From Magnetococcales bacterium (GTDB taxonomy: Bacteria; Pseudomonadota; Magnetococcia; Magnetococcales; JADFYX01), in contig JADFZS010000052.1 of NCBI GenBank assembly GCA_015232405.1, forward strand, positions 1-37,519: DNA of 37,519 nucleotides, given 5' to 3'. A program made the position numbers and the translations under genes. Shown piece after piece: positions 26,129-34,259 of the stretch (position 1 is its first letter; every line of letters begins with the position of its first letter). The notes below the pieces were generated by a model. That model searched no databases and had not been told where the DNA came from. It was given only the letters and a program-made list of their open reading frames with translations.

Positions 26129-26614
26129 ATGGAGATAGATACAGTTATTGCTGACTACCAAAAACAAAAACATGCAGAAGATATAAGAGAGTTGTTGGAT
26201 ATTTATGCTACCGATCCAATGGGTGGTGGAAAACCCCTTGTAAGTGAAGTTAAAAAAAATATTGTTACAGAGCTATCTAAAATCCCCCACGCATTTTCAA
26301 TCCTTGCCTATAAAAATGATAAAGCCGTAGCTTTGGCTAACTGCTTTCAGGGTTTTTCCACCTTTAACTGCAAGCCCATTATCAATATTCATGATTTTAT
26401 GATAATAAATAGCTGTAGAGGGCTAGGATTCAGTCAAAAACTATTGGAGAAAATTGAACATGTCGCAATAAAAAGGGGATGTTGCAAAATAACTCTTGAA
26501 GTACTAAGCAACAACAGTGCAGCAAAGGCTGCGTACATGAAGTTTGGCTTTAATAGTTACGAACTAAACCCCGACCATGGTAGTGCACTATTTTGGCAAA
26601 AACTGCTGGGGTGA
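26129..26614 (+). CDS. GNAT-family N-acetyltransferase
   Basis: A 161-residue acetyl-CoA-dependent acetyltransferase. Motif A is MIINSCRGLGFSQKLLEKIE, with the acetyl-CoA pyrophosphate loop CRGLGFS. Motif B is TLEVLSNNSAAKAAYMKFGF, the usual strand-helix with the NxxAxxxYxxxGF signature. The substrate cannot be told from sequence; small-molecule amines are common for this type. ATG 26129 was chosen over TTG 26108 because AAGGAT lies six bases before it. It is divergent from lexA and 30 bases before a dehydrogenase gene, probably its operon partner. Confidence 0.9.
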   Translation: MEIDTVIADYQKQKHAEDIRELLDIYATDPMGGGKPLVSEVKKNIVTELSKIPHAFSILAYKNDKAVALANCFQGFSTFNCKPIINIHDFMIINSCRGLGFSQKLLEKIEHVAIKRGCCKITLEVLSNNSAAKAAYMKFGFNSYELNPDHGSALFWQKLLG

Positions 26615-26644
26615 TATCCCTTATAAAACAGTAAAGAGGTTAAG

Positions 26645-27499
26645 ATGAAAAATATTGGTATGATTGGCTTGGGTATAATGGGTGAACCCATGGCACGCAA
26701 CTTGGTTAAAGCAGGTTTTAATCTTTCAGTTTGGAACCGGACAGCGAAAAAAGCCAAAGATCTATGCGATGAAGGGGCCTATCTATGTAAAGATGTTGAA
26801 AGTTTAGCCAAACGTGTTGATTCGGTTGTCATAATGGTATCAGGACCAGAAGATCTTTTGGAAATAGTCAATGCCTTATGCGCAACCTCTTTAAAAGATA
26901 AAACAATTATTAATGTTAGCACAGTCTCCCCAGAAGCATCTATCACCGCAAACAAGCTTATCAACCAAGTTGATGGCGAGTTCTTAGATGCGCCAGTATC
27001 TGGTTCCAAGGGTCCTGCTATAAACGCAAGCTTGGTTTTTCTGGTTGGTGGTCATAAAGAGGTTATGGAGAGATGCCGTGATGTATTTGAAGCCATGGGT
27101 AGCAAGCTTGTTCACTGCGGAGAGGTAGGCACAGGCTCCAAGATGAAATTGGCGATAAACCTTCTTCTTGCCAGTTTTATGCAAGGTTTGGCGGAAACTG
27201 TCCTATTTGCTCAAAAAATGGGTCTTACAGCTGAAAATCTAGTTAAAGTTGCTGCCAGTGGAGCCATGGCTGCACCCATGGTGAAATTAAAGGGGGATGC
27301 AATTGCCGCAAATGATTTTTCCCCCCACTTCCCACTACGCCATTTAAACAAAGATATCAGGTTGGTATTGCAAGAAGCAGCACAATGTAACGCCAATTTA
27401 CCAGTTGGTTTACAGTTGGGAGATATTTTAAACAGTGCTGAAAACCAAGGGTTGGGAGATGAAGATATTTGCGCCCTTTACAAAACATTAAACAAATAG
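26645..27499 (+). CDS. beta-hydroxyacid dehydrogenase (3-hydroxyisobutyrate/glyoxylate-succinic semialdehyde reductase type)
   Basis: A 284-residue NAD(P)-dependent reductase or dehydrogenase. The Rossmann motif is IGMIGLGIMGEPMARNL, the substrate-binding motif is DAPVSGSKGPA, the catalytic Lys lies in GTGSKMKLAINLLL, and the cofactor/dimer motif is FPLRHLNKDIRL. Members reduce short semialdehydes or glyoxylate, or oxidise 3-hydroxyacids. The VWNRTAKKA stretch after the second strand (Arg) suggests NADPH preference. An AAAGAGG ribosome-binding site precedes the ATG. Convergent with the DUF2784 gene 13 bases away. Confidence 0.92.
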   Translation: MKNIGMIGLGIMGEPMARNLVKAGFNLSVWNRTAKKAKDLCDEGAYLCKDVESLAKRVDSVVIMVSGPEDLLEIVNALCATSLKDKTIINVSTVSPEASITANKLINQVDGEFLDAPVSGSKGPAINASLVFLVGGHKEVMERCRDVFEAMGSKLVHCGEVGTGSKMKLAINLLLASFMQGLAETVLFAQKMGLTAENLVKVAASGAMAAPMVKLKGDAIAANDFSPHFPLRHLNKDIRLVLQEAAQCNANLPVGLQLGDILNSAENQGLGDEDICALYKTLNK

Positions 27500-27511
27500 A
27501 AATACTGCAAT

Positions 27512-27898
27512 CTATCTATTGCTAGCTTTATATTTTTGCCAAACCAAACGATAGATAGCAGCGTTTGAAAACAGTATAAACAGACCGATAGCTGTAAAAC
27601 CCCAACCGGGAAACCCACTGGAAAACCACAACTCAGGGTAGATAAGGGGTAGAATGAATTGATCGACGAAGCTGGAAGGATAGCCTTGAGCAACTCCAAT
27701 GTTACGCAAGCTATTCTCCAGGGTTGTTAGCGGACAAAACCAGAAACCAAGCCCTATGCCTGCCCCCCAAATAGCTGCTGGAAAATGTACCCAGGCCAAT
27801 TTAGGCTGCCTTAAAACAAATAAACCCCCAAGAAATACAAACAGTACAAAAAAGCAGTGAAAAACTATGACAATATCTGCCATGATTCGGTAGATCAT
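27512..27898 (-). CDS. DUF2784 membrane protein
   Basis: A 128-residue integral membrane protein with three hydrophobic spans (about 8-27, 38-55 and 97-117). Family residues are the His in the first span (IVFHCFFV), GGLFVLRQPKLAWVHFPAA, and FWFCPLTTLENSLR followed by GYPSSFVDQFILPLIYP. The function of DUF2784 is unknown. No strong ribosome-binding site is seen at either MIYRIM start (Met1 or Met6). Confidence 0.85.
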   Translation of the reverse strand: MIYRIMADIVIVFHCFFVLFVFLGGLFVLRQPKLAWVHFPAAIWGAGIGLGFWFCPLTTLENSLRNIGVAQGYPSSFVDQFILPLIYPELWFSSGFPGWGFTAIGLFILFSNAAIYRLVWQKYKASNR

Positions 27899-28007
27899 GA
27901 TGGTTTTGCCATGTTAAAAGTAACGGTAGATCCTATCACCTTACCCCAAATATTTTTAAGGGAGACTTATAAACATAAAAGCATATTTCTACAATATTTT
28001 TAACACT

Positions 28008-28679
28008 TTACTGCCCAAAATACAAATACTCTTTATATTTACAAACCACAACTCCAAACACTTCAAGCTCACCCTCAACTTCGATTATGGGATATCTTGG
28101 ATTTGAGGGTCTCAAATATTTCTTATCACCAATGATAACAAGTTGTTTAAATGTGGTGTGTGACTCATCACCTAGTCTAGCAATAACAAAATGATTGTTT
28201 GTTGCGGCTAACTCAGAATCTACAACAATTATTTCACCTTCATAAAAATCAGGCTCCATGGAGTCATCAGGAACCCGTAGCCCATAATGTTGCCCTTTAT
28301 TTCGTGGTAGAACAGGGAGCAACTCATCACACATGGTCATGATTTGATCATGATCATTCCAACTATTTAGAACATTGATTATCCCCAACGAAATCATTGG
28401 TATCTGTGCAAAAATTGGAGAGATATCACGACATGATTTAGTATTGAAAACACTGTTTACAGCAGAAAGCAACATCTCACCGCGTCCACTTTCCAGCCAA
28501 GCAGGTTGGACACCACAAACAATTGCGATGGTTACCAAACGACGAGAATATAAGGCTTTGCCATGTTCAAGGTTGTAAACAGTTGTCAAACTTATCCCAA
28601 CCCTACGTGCTAACTCTCTTTGAGTTAGTTCAGCATTTTGACGTGCCTGTAAAATACGATCACTTAATTTTTTAGACAT
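28008..28679 (-). CDS. phage-type repressor: XRE helix-turn-helix with S24 peptidase domain
   Basis: A 223-residue CI/C2-like regulator. Residues 5-60 are an XRE domain (TQRELARRVGISLTTVYNLEHG). The C-terminal S24 domain has S140 (PDDSMEPDF) and K178 (TTFKQLV), the catalytic pair for self-cleavage. The usual Ala-Gly cleavage site is missing: the corresponding segment IPMISLGIINV offers only Leu98-Gly99. No phage genes are adjacent, so it is either a domesticated repressor or the relic of a lost element. Inverted repeats upstream are likely operators. Confidence 0.9.
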   Translation of the reverse strand: MSKKLSDRILQARQNAELTQRELARRVGISLTTVYNLEHGKALYSRRLVTIAIVCGVQPAWLESGRGEMLLSAVNSVFNTKSCRDISPIFAQIPMISLGIINVLNSWNDHDQIMTMCDELLPVLPRNKGQHYGLRVPDDSMEPDFYEGEIIVVDSELAATNNHFVIARLGDESHTTFKQLVIIGDKKYLRPSNPRYPIIEVEGELEVFGVVVCKYKEYLYFGQ

Positions 28680-29066
28680 AGGACTAAAATCCTCTTTTTT
28701 AGATTAAGTGTCAACTCTGTTTTTGGCTTTTACTTAGTTTTTAGCTGTTGAAGGTTTGGTAAATATTTCAAACTCAAATGACAAGCTTGCTGTTTGTAAA
28801 GTAGCTAAAAACTGTTTGAAAAAATAATATTAGGAGAAGTCTCTTTAGAATTTACAGTTTATGGGTTTTGGCTATATATATATTATTATTCATCTAGCAG
28901 TTCACCCAACTATATCAGGATTGATAAAATCTGAGGCAAAGTGGTGATGGAGGAAAACTCAACCTTTATGTGTGAACCTGGAACAAACCAAAAGTCCAAA
29001 TGATTGTTGGAAAAGGGTGAACAAATACAGCCATCAGCAAAGGAAAGTATACTATATAGCAATTAA
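28680..29066. other. intergenic region upstream of the S24 repressor
   Basis: A 387-base AT-rich region between two - strand genes. Apart from the repeats listed separately, it has a 20-bp dyad GTTTG-N10-CAAAC at 28754-28773, a plausible repressor operator, and a TATATATATA run near 28875. No gene is seen. Confidence 0.45.
28736..28813. repeat. 11-bp inverted repeat pair upstream of the S24 repressor
   Basis: AGTTTTTAGCT (28736-28746) and AGCTAAAAACT (28803-28813) are perfect complements 56 bases apart, flanking the GTTTG/CAAAC dyad at 28754-28773. Two operators bent together by repressor dimers would look like this; a long RNA hairpin is the alternative. Confidence 0.5.
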
Positions 29067-29240
29067 CTAAATATATATAAACATTAAGAACACAATTGCG
29101 GCCAACGTTAATATTGAAGTTGTAAAAATAAAGATTACAGAGTCCGTTTCCTCTTTTCTACAATGTGACCAGCAGTTGGGACACTTGCAGGATTTGCTCT
29201 CAAATGAAGAGTTGCATTCATTGCAAAAATATTTTGCCAT
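29067..29240 (-). CDS. zinc-ribbon plus single-TM microprotein
   Basis: A 57-residue protein. The N-terminal 27 residues carry CNEC, then CKCPNC and a last Cys (YFCNECNSSF to WSHC), a small zinc ribbon. Residues about 33-56 are one hydrophobic span (VIFIFTTSILTLAAIVFLMF). ATG 29240 is preferred over 29267 because GAGTGG lies seven bases upstream and the zinc ribbon then starts at residue 5. It is at the 3' side of the ATP-grasp gene's region but outside its 62-base tail, so co-transcription is uncertain. Function unknown. Confidence 0.65.
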   Translation of the reverse strand: MAKYFCNECNSSFESKSCKCPNCWSHCRKEETDSVIFIFTTSILTLAAIVFLMFIYI

Positions 29241-29301
29241 AATAAAACCACTCAATAAAATCTTCATTTGATAATTAAAATGGAGTTGTTACAAGCGTTT
29301 C

Positions 29302-30351
29302 TCACAATGTTGCCATTTCAGTATTATCAAAATTTCTTCTATAAAAGCCCATGTACTCGACTTTTCTTTCCAAGGCTTCGATGACTGGAACTGCGAAGTT
29401 GACCTTTTCAAACTTTTGGGCACTGCCCAATCCTCCTGGACTAAAGACATTGATCTCCATTAGTTTGTCTCCAACTATATCCAAACCGACAAGAAACATG
29501 CCGTCCTGTACGAGTCGAGGACGGACGATTTCAGCAACATGGAGCATGACCTTGTCCACTTCTGCTTGGATTTTTTGACCGCCGGCATGGATGTTCGAGC
29601 GTATATCATCGCTTCCGCTAATTCGACGGAAAGCAGCAAATTTACCTTTGTATTTAAGTGGGTAGCCGTTGAGCATAAACAGACGAGTATCACCTTCGGC
29701 AGCTTTTGGTAGGTACTCTTGGGCAATGACATAACCATCCCGACTAATGGCTTCTACCATCTGGTTGAGATTGCGCATCTCATTTTGTCGTACCAAAAAG
29801 ACTCCCTGCCCACCAGAGCCTTGTAGTGGCTTTAGAACAACGTTTCCACCAAGCTCTTTGGCAAAAGAGCGGATTTCGGCTTTATCTCTGGACACGAGAG
29901 TTTTGGGGCGAACTTCTTCAGGAAAACTTTCTAAATACATTTTATTTCTGGCCCGCCCCAGAGATCGGGGATCATTGAGTACAATGACACCATTTTGTGT
30001 AGCAACACGTCCAAACTGCATACCAGCAGATTGCGCCCATGAACGACCATCTCCCTCCTCTCCAGCAGGATCATTTCTCAACAATAAAATATCCAGCTCA
30101 CTGATACAGATTCTTTCTTTACGAGCCTTTGGACCTTTCAGTTCATTTAAGAATGTTTTCAAGGAAGAATATTTGGTTTTGGAAATGCCCGTTACCTGAG
30201 CGTATACCTTTTCATCAGAAGCATAGGTAAAGTCAGCCGCTCCCACATACCAAACTTCATGTCCTCTATTAACCGCCGTCATAGCAATACGGGTTGTAGT
30301 ATATTCTGCTTCCTCTGTACTGACCTTATTAATTACGATTCCTATTTTCAT
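29302..30351 (-). CDS. GshB-like ATP-grasp ligase of the QEGLA locus
   Basis: A 349-residue ATP-grasp enzyme similar in layout to prokaryotic glutathione synthetase. It has the N-terminal substrate fold MKIGIVINKVSTEE, LLRNDPAGEEG (the GshB-like RxDP motif), NDPRSLGRARNK, and the ATP-binding VVLKPLQGSGGQGVF. AQEYLPKAAEGDTRLFML and the metal-binding VGLDIVGDKLMEINVFSPGG follow. Such enzymes activate a carboxylate as acyl phosphate and join it to an amine or thiol. True GshB is possible, but no gshA is present. The gene lies 25 bases after the QEGLA peptidase gene, and related ligases accompany that family in other genomes, so a dedicated substrate is more likely. Confidence 0.88.
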   Translation of the reverse strand: MKIGIVINKVSTEEAEYTTTRIAMTAVNRGHEVWYVGAADFTYASDEKVYAQVTGISKTKYSSLKTFLNELKGPKARKERICISELDILLLRNDPAGEEGDGRSWAQSAGMQFGRVATQNGVIVLNDPRSLGRARNKMYLESFPEEVRPKTLVSRDKAEIRSFAKELGGNVVLKPLQGSGGQGVFLVRQNEMRNLNQMVEAISRDGYVIAQEYLPKAAEGDTRLFMLNGYPLKYKGKFAAFRRISGSDDIRSNIHAGGQKIQAEVDKVMLHVAEIVRPRLVQDGMFLVGLDIVGDKLMEINVFSPGGLGSAQKFEKVNFAVPVIEALERKVEYMGFYRRNFDNTEMATL

Positions 30352-30376
30352 TGTTGGCCTCCTTTACATCCTTACA

Positions 30377-32260
30377 TTATTCCACAAGGTCAATTATGTT
30401 TTTACATTGTTTAACTGGAAGCGTTTTTTCATCCGCTGTTGCTTTTATCAAATATCGAGGAATAATTATCGGATTGTGCAAAACAGCACGCCATTTTAAC
30501 TCCTTGATTATCGACAGGTGCTCTAAGGCAATCTTTCCAATCCATAACGTCTCCAAATCTCCTCCCCCAGCTACATAATCCAACACCCTTTTGAACCCAC
30601 GCAGATAAATTGCGTCTTTAGTAAGGCCGCCACCACGGTAAACACGCATGGCGATCAAAAACCCAACCCTTTGGGGAAAACCAAAATTACGTGTAAGAGT
30701 CCGAAATGTTTCAACAAAACTGGCTCCTTGAATTAAAGAGTCCACAGCGACTACTCTGGCAGCCAAGACCCTAAGTCGTTGACGGTTCAATCCACCAACC
30801 ATATACTCCGCAAAAACTGCCAACCCTTCCTGCAACTCCTCATAGCCAGCCAAACCGTGGCCTAGTAACTTAAGTGGTTGCGAAAAGCCATTGAAATGCG
30901 TAGCCAGATGCACACCGATCTCATGGCTCAACAGTGCGTAAAGGCGTTTTGATGGTATTCTGGAATGCTGACCGATCAAAACATCTCCTCTACTGATCAT
31001 TAGCCCTGGTGGTATATCTGCACAAACTTCGACACCAGCTTTGAAAGAGGGATATGCCTTTTGATAGTGTTGAATCTCCTTATTGATCTCCTCAATAATC
31101 TGCTTTTCCACCAGTATGGTTGATCTTCCTTTATCTCGAGTTCGCAAAGGAGTTCCAAAAAGGATTTCATCAGCCAATTTTCGCAAATATGGCTCTACTC
31201 CTCCAAAAATCTGTAAGGAGCCAGGGAGAAAGCGTTTAGTACCACAATCCCCCATTGATGTGATCATGCGATCCAATTCATCCTGTTTCTCACGAAAAAT
31301 TTCTACCAAAACAGGATCTTCGACCTGTTCCAAGGGTGCCTGGTATAGTTTGCGTTTTAGTGATCCAGAATCAAAAGGCAGCGGTTTATAGTTGAATCGT
31401 GGCTCTTTTTCAAAACCACTGCGTTTAAAATGCAGCCAAGCATCATGGCTATTTACAGGAGTTACCTGAAGTAGATATTCAAAATTTTCACATACACCGG
31501 ATAATCTGCGGTCCACTTCAAATACGCTTTTGGTAACTGATCTGGGACCAAGAGCCTGAAAGTGTGGAGGACGATGAACAGTCTGTCTGGTAAACTCAAA
31601 AACTCCACGACGTATCGCACGGCTCATCCCACGTCGTAGCCCTCTTAAGATGGTGGGGAAAATATCACATACTCCACCATCTACACCCCTATCACGAAAG
31701 AGTGGCCTGACCATCAATCCTATATACTGTACATCTATCGATTGAAAAGCTCGTTTGGTCCATATCGGGTTCAATCCAGGGGGGAAAAACCCTTTACTCC
31801 GGAACTCGACTGTTACTTCGGCTCTTTTTCTTTGCACTCGACAAGAACGTAAAGCTGATTCAAGTGTACGGACTGTTGATGTCAATATGGGTAGTTGTGG
31901 AGCGATAATCTTAAAACCTGGAGCTTGATTGCTAACAGGAGTTTCAAGGTCATTATCTATCCACTCTTCAGACCAAACTTCCAAAAGTAAAAAAGCTCCA
32001 AACTGCGGTTGCAATACATTGATAATTGAGCCTATTAAGCCTTGTAACTGTTTGTGCAGCCGCTTCTCTCCATTGGCAATCAGAAAAGATGATTCACCAG
32101 TAATCAATTTTTCCGTTCCGGAATCGGACAAGTCCGGTCGTTGACGATGAAGGCAGAGAAACGGCAATGCCCGGTCGATTTGTACAAGACCTCCACCGGG
32201 CAACACACTGCGGACTCTCTGCCCACATTGTAGAGTCTCAACCAGTCCTTCAGGTATCAT
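30377..32260 (-). CDS. DUF1704/QEGLA-family putative metallocarboxypeptidase
   Basis: A 627-residue protein of the 'flavohemoglobin expression-modulating QEGLA motif' family (DUF1704). Its core has H446-E447-I-G-V-H451, an HExxxH zinc motif, and LQEGLAVFAEYM with third-ligand candidate E478. The same HExxxH fold is used by the animal MATCAP/TMCP enzymes that remove the C-terminal tyrosine of tubulin, so C-terminal peptide or amino-acid removal is the best guess. The first 350 residues are less conserved and contain an N-formylglutamate-amidohydrolase-like look only faintly. No signal peptide, so it is cytoplasmic. The ATP-grasp ligase follows at 25 bases; a ligase and a peptidase together suggest reversible C-terminal modification. 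Confidence 0.85.
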   Translation of the reverse strand: MIPEGLVETLQCGQRVRSVLPGGGLVQIDRALPFLCLHRQRPDLSDSGTEKLITGESSFLIANGEKRLHKQLQGLIGSIINVLQPQFGAFLLLEVWSEEWIDNDLETPVSNQAPGFKIIAPQLPILTSTVRTLESALRSCRVQRKRAEVTVEFRSKGFFPPGLNPIWTKRAFQSIDVQYIGLMVRPLFRDRGVDGGVCDIFPTILRGLRRGMSRAIRRGVFEFTRQTVHRPPHFQALGPRSVTKSVFEVDRRLSGVCENFEYLLQVTPVNSHDAWLHFKRSGFEKEPRFNYKPLPFDSGSLKRKLYQAPLEQVEDPVLVEIFREKQDELDRMITSMGDCGTKRFLPGSLQIFGGVEPYLRKLADEILFGTPLRTRDKGRSTILVEKQIIEEINKEIQHYQKAYPSFKAGVEVCADIPPGLMISRGDVLIGQHSRIPSKRLYALLSHEIGVHLATHFNGFSQPLKLLGHGLAGYEELQEGLAVFAEYMVGGLNRQRLRVLAARVVAVDSLIQGASFVETFRTLTRNFGFPQRVGFLIAMRVYRGGGLTKDAIYLRGFKRVLDYVAGGGDLETLWIGKIALEHLSIIKELKWRAVLHNPIIIPRYLIKATADEKTLPVKQCKNIIDLVE

Positions 32261-32314
32261 GTTTCTAGCTTCCGAAAGTTCAAACTATTTCAAGCCATTG
32301 CTCAAAGATCATGG

Positions 32315-32533
32315 TTATCGCCATCTGTATTCACCCCCAGGCCCTCGCGGGCGGTCTTCTTCGTCGTCATAGACAAGTTCCAAATCTCCGGATCCCCAAC
32401 AAGATTTGCATACCTCTTTTTTGGATCCGTCACAAACGGGGCAGTTATCATTCCCGTTGAAACCCGACCCAGAACAGTATTCACATGCCTCAACGCCGGT
32501 TCCTTCACAGTTATCACACACTATGATTTTCAT
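32315..32533 (-). CDS. stand-alone DnaJ-type cysteine-rich zinc-finger protein
   Basis: A 72-residue protein built from four CxxCxGxG-like units (CDNCEGTG, CEYCSGSG, CPVCDGSK, CKSCWGSG), the DnaJ central zinc domain without J-domain or substrate domains. It should bind two zinc ions. A tail of about 20 residues is acidic then basic (YDDEEDRPRGPGGEYRWR). It sits 54 bases before the QEGLA peptidase gene and 28 bases after the Lys/Glu-rich gene. The free tail makes it a candidate carrier or substrate for the ligase/peptidase pair, but that is speculation. The ATG follows a weak GGAGTAG stretch. Confidence 0.8.
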   Translation of the reverse strand: MKIIVCDNCEGTGVEACEYCSGSGFNGNDNCPVCDGSKKEVCKSCWGSGDLELVYDDEEDRPRGPGGEYRWR

Positions 32534-32561
32534 TGAACTACTCCATGGAACAGGAAATTAT

Positions 32562-32801
32562 TCAATTATTGCTTGTCACAGCAACTTTCGACTCTTCTAC
32601 AGTTTGAGTTTCTTCACTTGGTTTTACTTGTTCAACGTTATCAACTTTGTTCTTCTTTTTGTTATTCTTTTTCTTCTTCTTTTTTGTAGGTATATCTTTT
32701 TCTTCCGGTTTTATTTGTTCATCCAAAGCAGGTTTCTCTTCGGATTCATTCTCCTTGACCTTATTCTTATTCTTTTTTTGCTTCTTCGACTCTTTGGCCA
32801 T
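32562..32801 (-). CDS. Lys/Glu-rich disordered small protein
   Basis: A 79-residue highly charged protein: MAKESKKQKKNKNK, an acidic middle, a KKKKKKNNKKKNK block and a Glu/Thr/Val/Ser tail ending VAVTSNN. It is predicted to be disordered and could bind nucleic acid or membrane phospholipid. AGGAG eight bases before the ATG supports translation. It lies between the CDP-alcohol phosphatidyltransferase and zinc-finger genes on the same strand. No known family. Confidence 0.7.
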   Translation of the reverse strand: MAKESKKQKKNKNKVKENESEEKPALDEQIKPEEKDIPTKKKKKKNNKKKNKVDNVEQVKPSEETQTVEESKVAVTSNN

Positions 32802-32882
32802 AATGGACTCCTAAATAATGATGGTTGTAAAATGAACTGATCTATTCTAATGGAGATAAAAGATCGACTTTTTTAAATGTTG

Positions 32883-33683
32883 CTACTCAATGGAACTACC
32901 TTCGGGTTGATGTATAAGATTGCTCATCACTTCTACTCTATTCATTTGGTCCGACTGATCTTCTGGCATGAAAAGGCTTCGATTATCCCAAAAATAAAAA
33001 GCTGATGAACTGACATGCATGATAGTGGCAATAATCAGATAAATCTCACCGTAGTAGTTTGGCAATGAAATATGCTCAGGTTTGGCAATAAATAGCAGAA
33101 CCGAAAGCAATAGAAAGGTTCTTATGGCAAATGTATGTTTCTCATCCGGATCAAATAGAAATTTAAACCCGAAAAGGTAGACTGCAACCCCAACAATAAC
33201 CCATGGTTGATAGGTGGCGGCGATATTCTGGATGACAAACCATCCGGCTAAAGGAACGGATACCAGATCTGCCTTGACTTTTGCCAGAATTGAGGCCGAA
33301 ACAATCCTGTTTTTTGCAGCTGCATACTGTTTGACAAACCCAGCCAAAGAGGTTGCTAGAAAGTAAACAAAGAAAAACCACAACGGTACTAAGCCCGTAT
33401 CTATAAGTATGAGACAAAGTGCAGAGTAGCTGATAACATCAACAACCGGATCCAGGTAGATACCCATAAGAGAGGAGAGATTGTATTTACGGGCAACCAA
33501 GCCATCCCATGCATCAGCAACAAAAATGGCAGCAAAACCAGCACAGATGATATAGCGTATCGTCAAGTCAGACGTAGCAAACCACAGAATGAATAGAATT
33601 ACTGTTAATACCAAGCGACTCAGTGTGATCTGATTCGGGGTCAGAATTGGTTTGTTTTGTGTTTTCATTCTTTTAACTTCCAT
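32883..33683 (-). CDS. CDP-alcohol phosphatidyltransferase family enzyme
   Basis: A 266-residue membrane enzyme transferring a phosphatidyl or similar group from a CDP-linked donor to an alcohol. The complete signature is present: DAWDGLVAR, eight residues, then G-IYL-D-PVV-D, matching DxxDGxxAR-x8-GxxxDxxxD. About six hydrophobic spans are visible. The acceptor (glycerol-3-phosphate, serine, inositol or another) cannot be told. The start is taken at ATG 33683; ATG 33668 is also possible. Its place between a receiver gene and small charged proteins is unusual for phospholipid synthesis, suggesting a specialised lipid or anchor. Confidence 0.9.
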   Translation of the reverse strand: MEVKRMKTQNKPILTPNQITLSRLVLTVILFILWFATSDLTIRYIICAGFAAIFVADAWDGLVARKYNLSSLMGIYLDPVVDVISYSALCLILIDTGLVPLWFFFVYFLATSLAGFVKQYAAAKNRIVSASILAKVKADLVSVPLAGWFVIQNIAATYQPWVIVGVAVYLFGFKFLFDPDEKHTFAIRTFLLLSVLLFIAKPEHISLPNYYGEIYLIIATIMHVSSSAFYFWDNRSLFMPEDQSDQMNRVEVMSNLIHQPEGSSIE

Positions 33684-33708
33684 CAAAATAATACTTGTGA
33701 ATTAAAAT

Positions 33709-34077
33709 TCAGTGTCTCAACAACCTATTAACAAGCTTTGCAATAGACTTTTTTTCAAAGGGCTTATTTAAAGCTCCAAATGCACCATTACAGCGTGCTA
33801 GCTGTTTTAAGAATCCAATGGGTGCTATACTTGCCTGGTGTGAGGTAATAATGGTATTGTTCCTCAGATCATCAGGTATTCTTTCAAGAAATTTGAACCC
33901 TTCATGGCCTGGCAAATTAATATCCAGAAAAAGCAGGTCGAGTACCTCCGAGTCGATGATATCAAGACCTTTTCTACCATTGTTTGTTGAAAAGACACTG
34001 TGACCATCAATTTCCAAAAAGCTACGCAGGATGGTGCTCTGTGTTATGTCAGTATCCATGATCAATATTTTTGCCAT
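33709..34077 (-). CDS. single-domain response regulator
   Basis: A 122-residue receiver with no output domain: acidic pocket MDTD, phospho-acceptor in LLFLDINLPGHEG, and Lys in LNKPFE. The Thr/Ser of the switch position appears as IITSHQAS. It may act by protein contact in the manner of CheY or Spo0F. The distant hybrid kinase or an unseen kinase may be the donor. It ends 26 bases before the phosphatidyltransferase start. Confidence 0.9.
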   Translation of the reverse strand: MAKILIMDTDITQSTILRSFLEIDGHSVFSTNNGRKGLDIIDSEVLDLLFLDINLPGHEGFKFLERIPDDLRNNTIITSHQASIAPIGFLKQLARCNGAFGALNKPFEKKSIAKLVNRLLRH

Positions 34078-34189
34078 GATGCTATATCTAAATGAGAGTC
34101 AATTTCTTTCTTTTGCTCCCCCCCTTCATTGAACCTAGAAACAGCAGTTGTCAGCACGCAACTGACGCAACCTATTGATTAATCTGGCA

Positions 34190-34240
34190 TAACAGAGCAA
34201 AGTCTCATCACCAATAAGGCGACTTCAATTTGCTCTGTTA
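34190..34240. terminator. long hairpin downstream of the amidohydrolase gene
   Basis: TAACAGAGCAAA (34190-34201) and TTTGCTCTGTTA (34229-34240) are a perfect 12-bp inverted repeat with a 27-base loop in which GTC/GAC can also pair. It begins 20 bases after the amidohydrolase stop on the - strand. The lack of a T-run makes it a weak intrinsic terminator; attenuation or mRNA processing is possible. It divides the locus into two likely transcription segments. Confidence 0.55.
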
Positions 34241-34259
34241 CACCAGCTAAACCAATATG

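Noticed and set aside
28736..28813. CRISPR-like or phage att interpretation of the repeats upstream of the S24 repressor
   Set aside because: Only one inverted pair, with no regular spacers and no integrase or phage genes nearby.
29747..30199. 150-codon frame opposite the ATP-grasp gene
   Set aside because: The ATP-grasp motifs on the - strand are clear; this is a mirror of that coding sequence.
32315..32533. Truncated dnaJ pseudogene
   Set aside because: Four regular CxxCxGxG-type units with a clean start and stop and no J-domain or C-terminal remnants on either side suggest a small independent protein.
32406..32840. 144-codon + strand frame with Phe/Leu-rich stretches
   Set aside because: It is the complement of the Lys-rich and zinc-finger genes; the hydrophobic look comes from reading AAG/AAA codons backwards as CTT/TTT.
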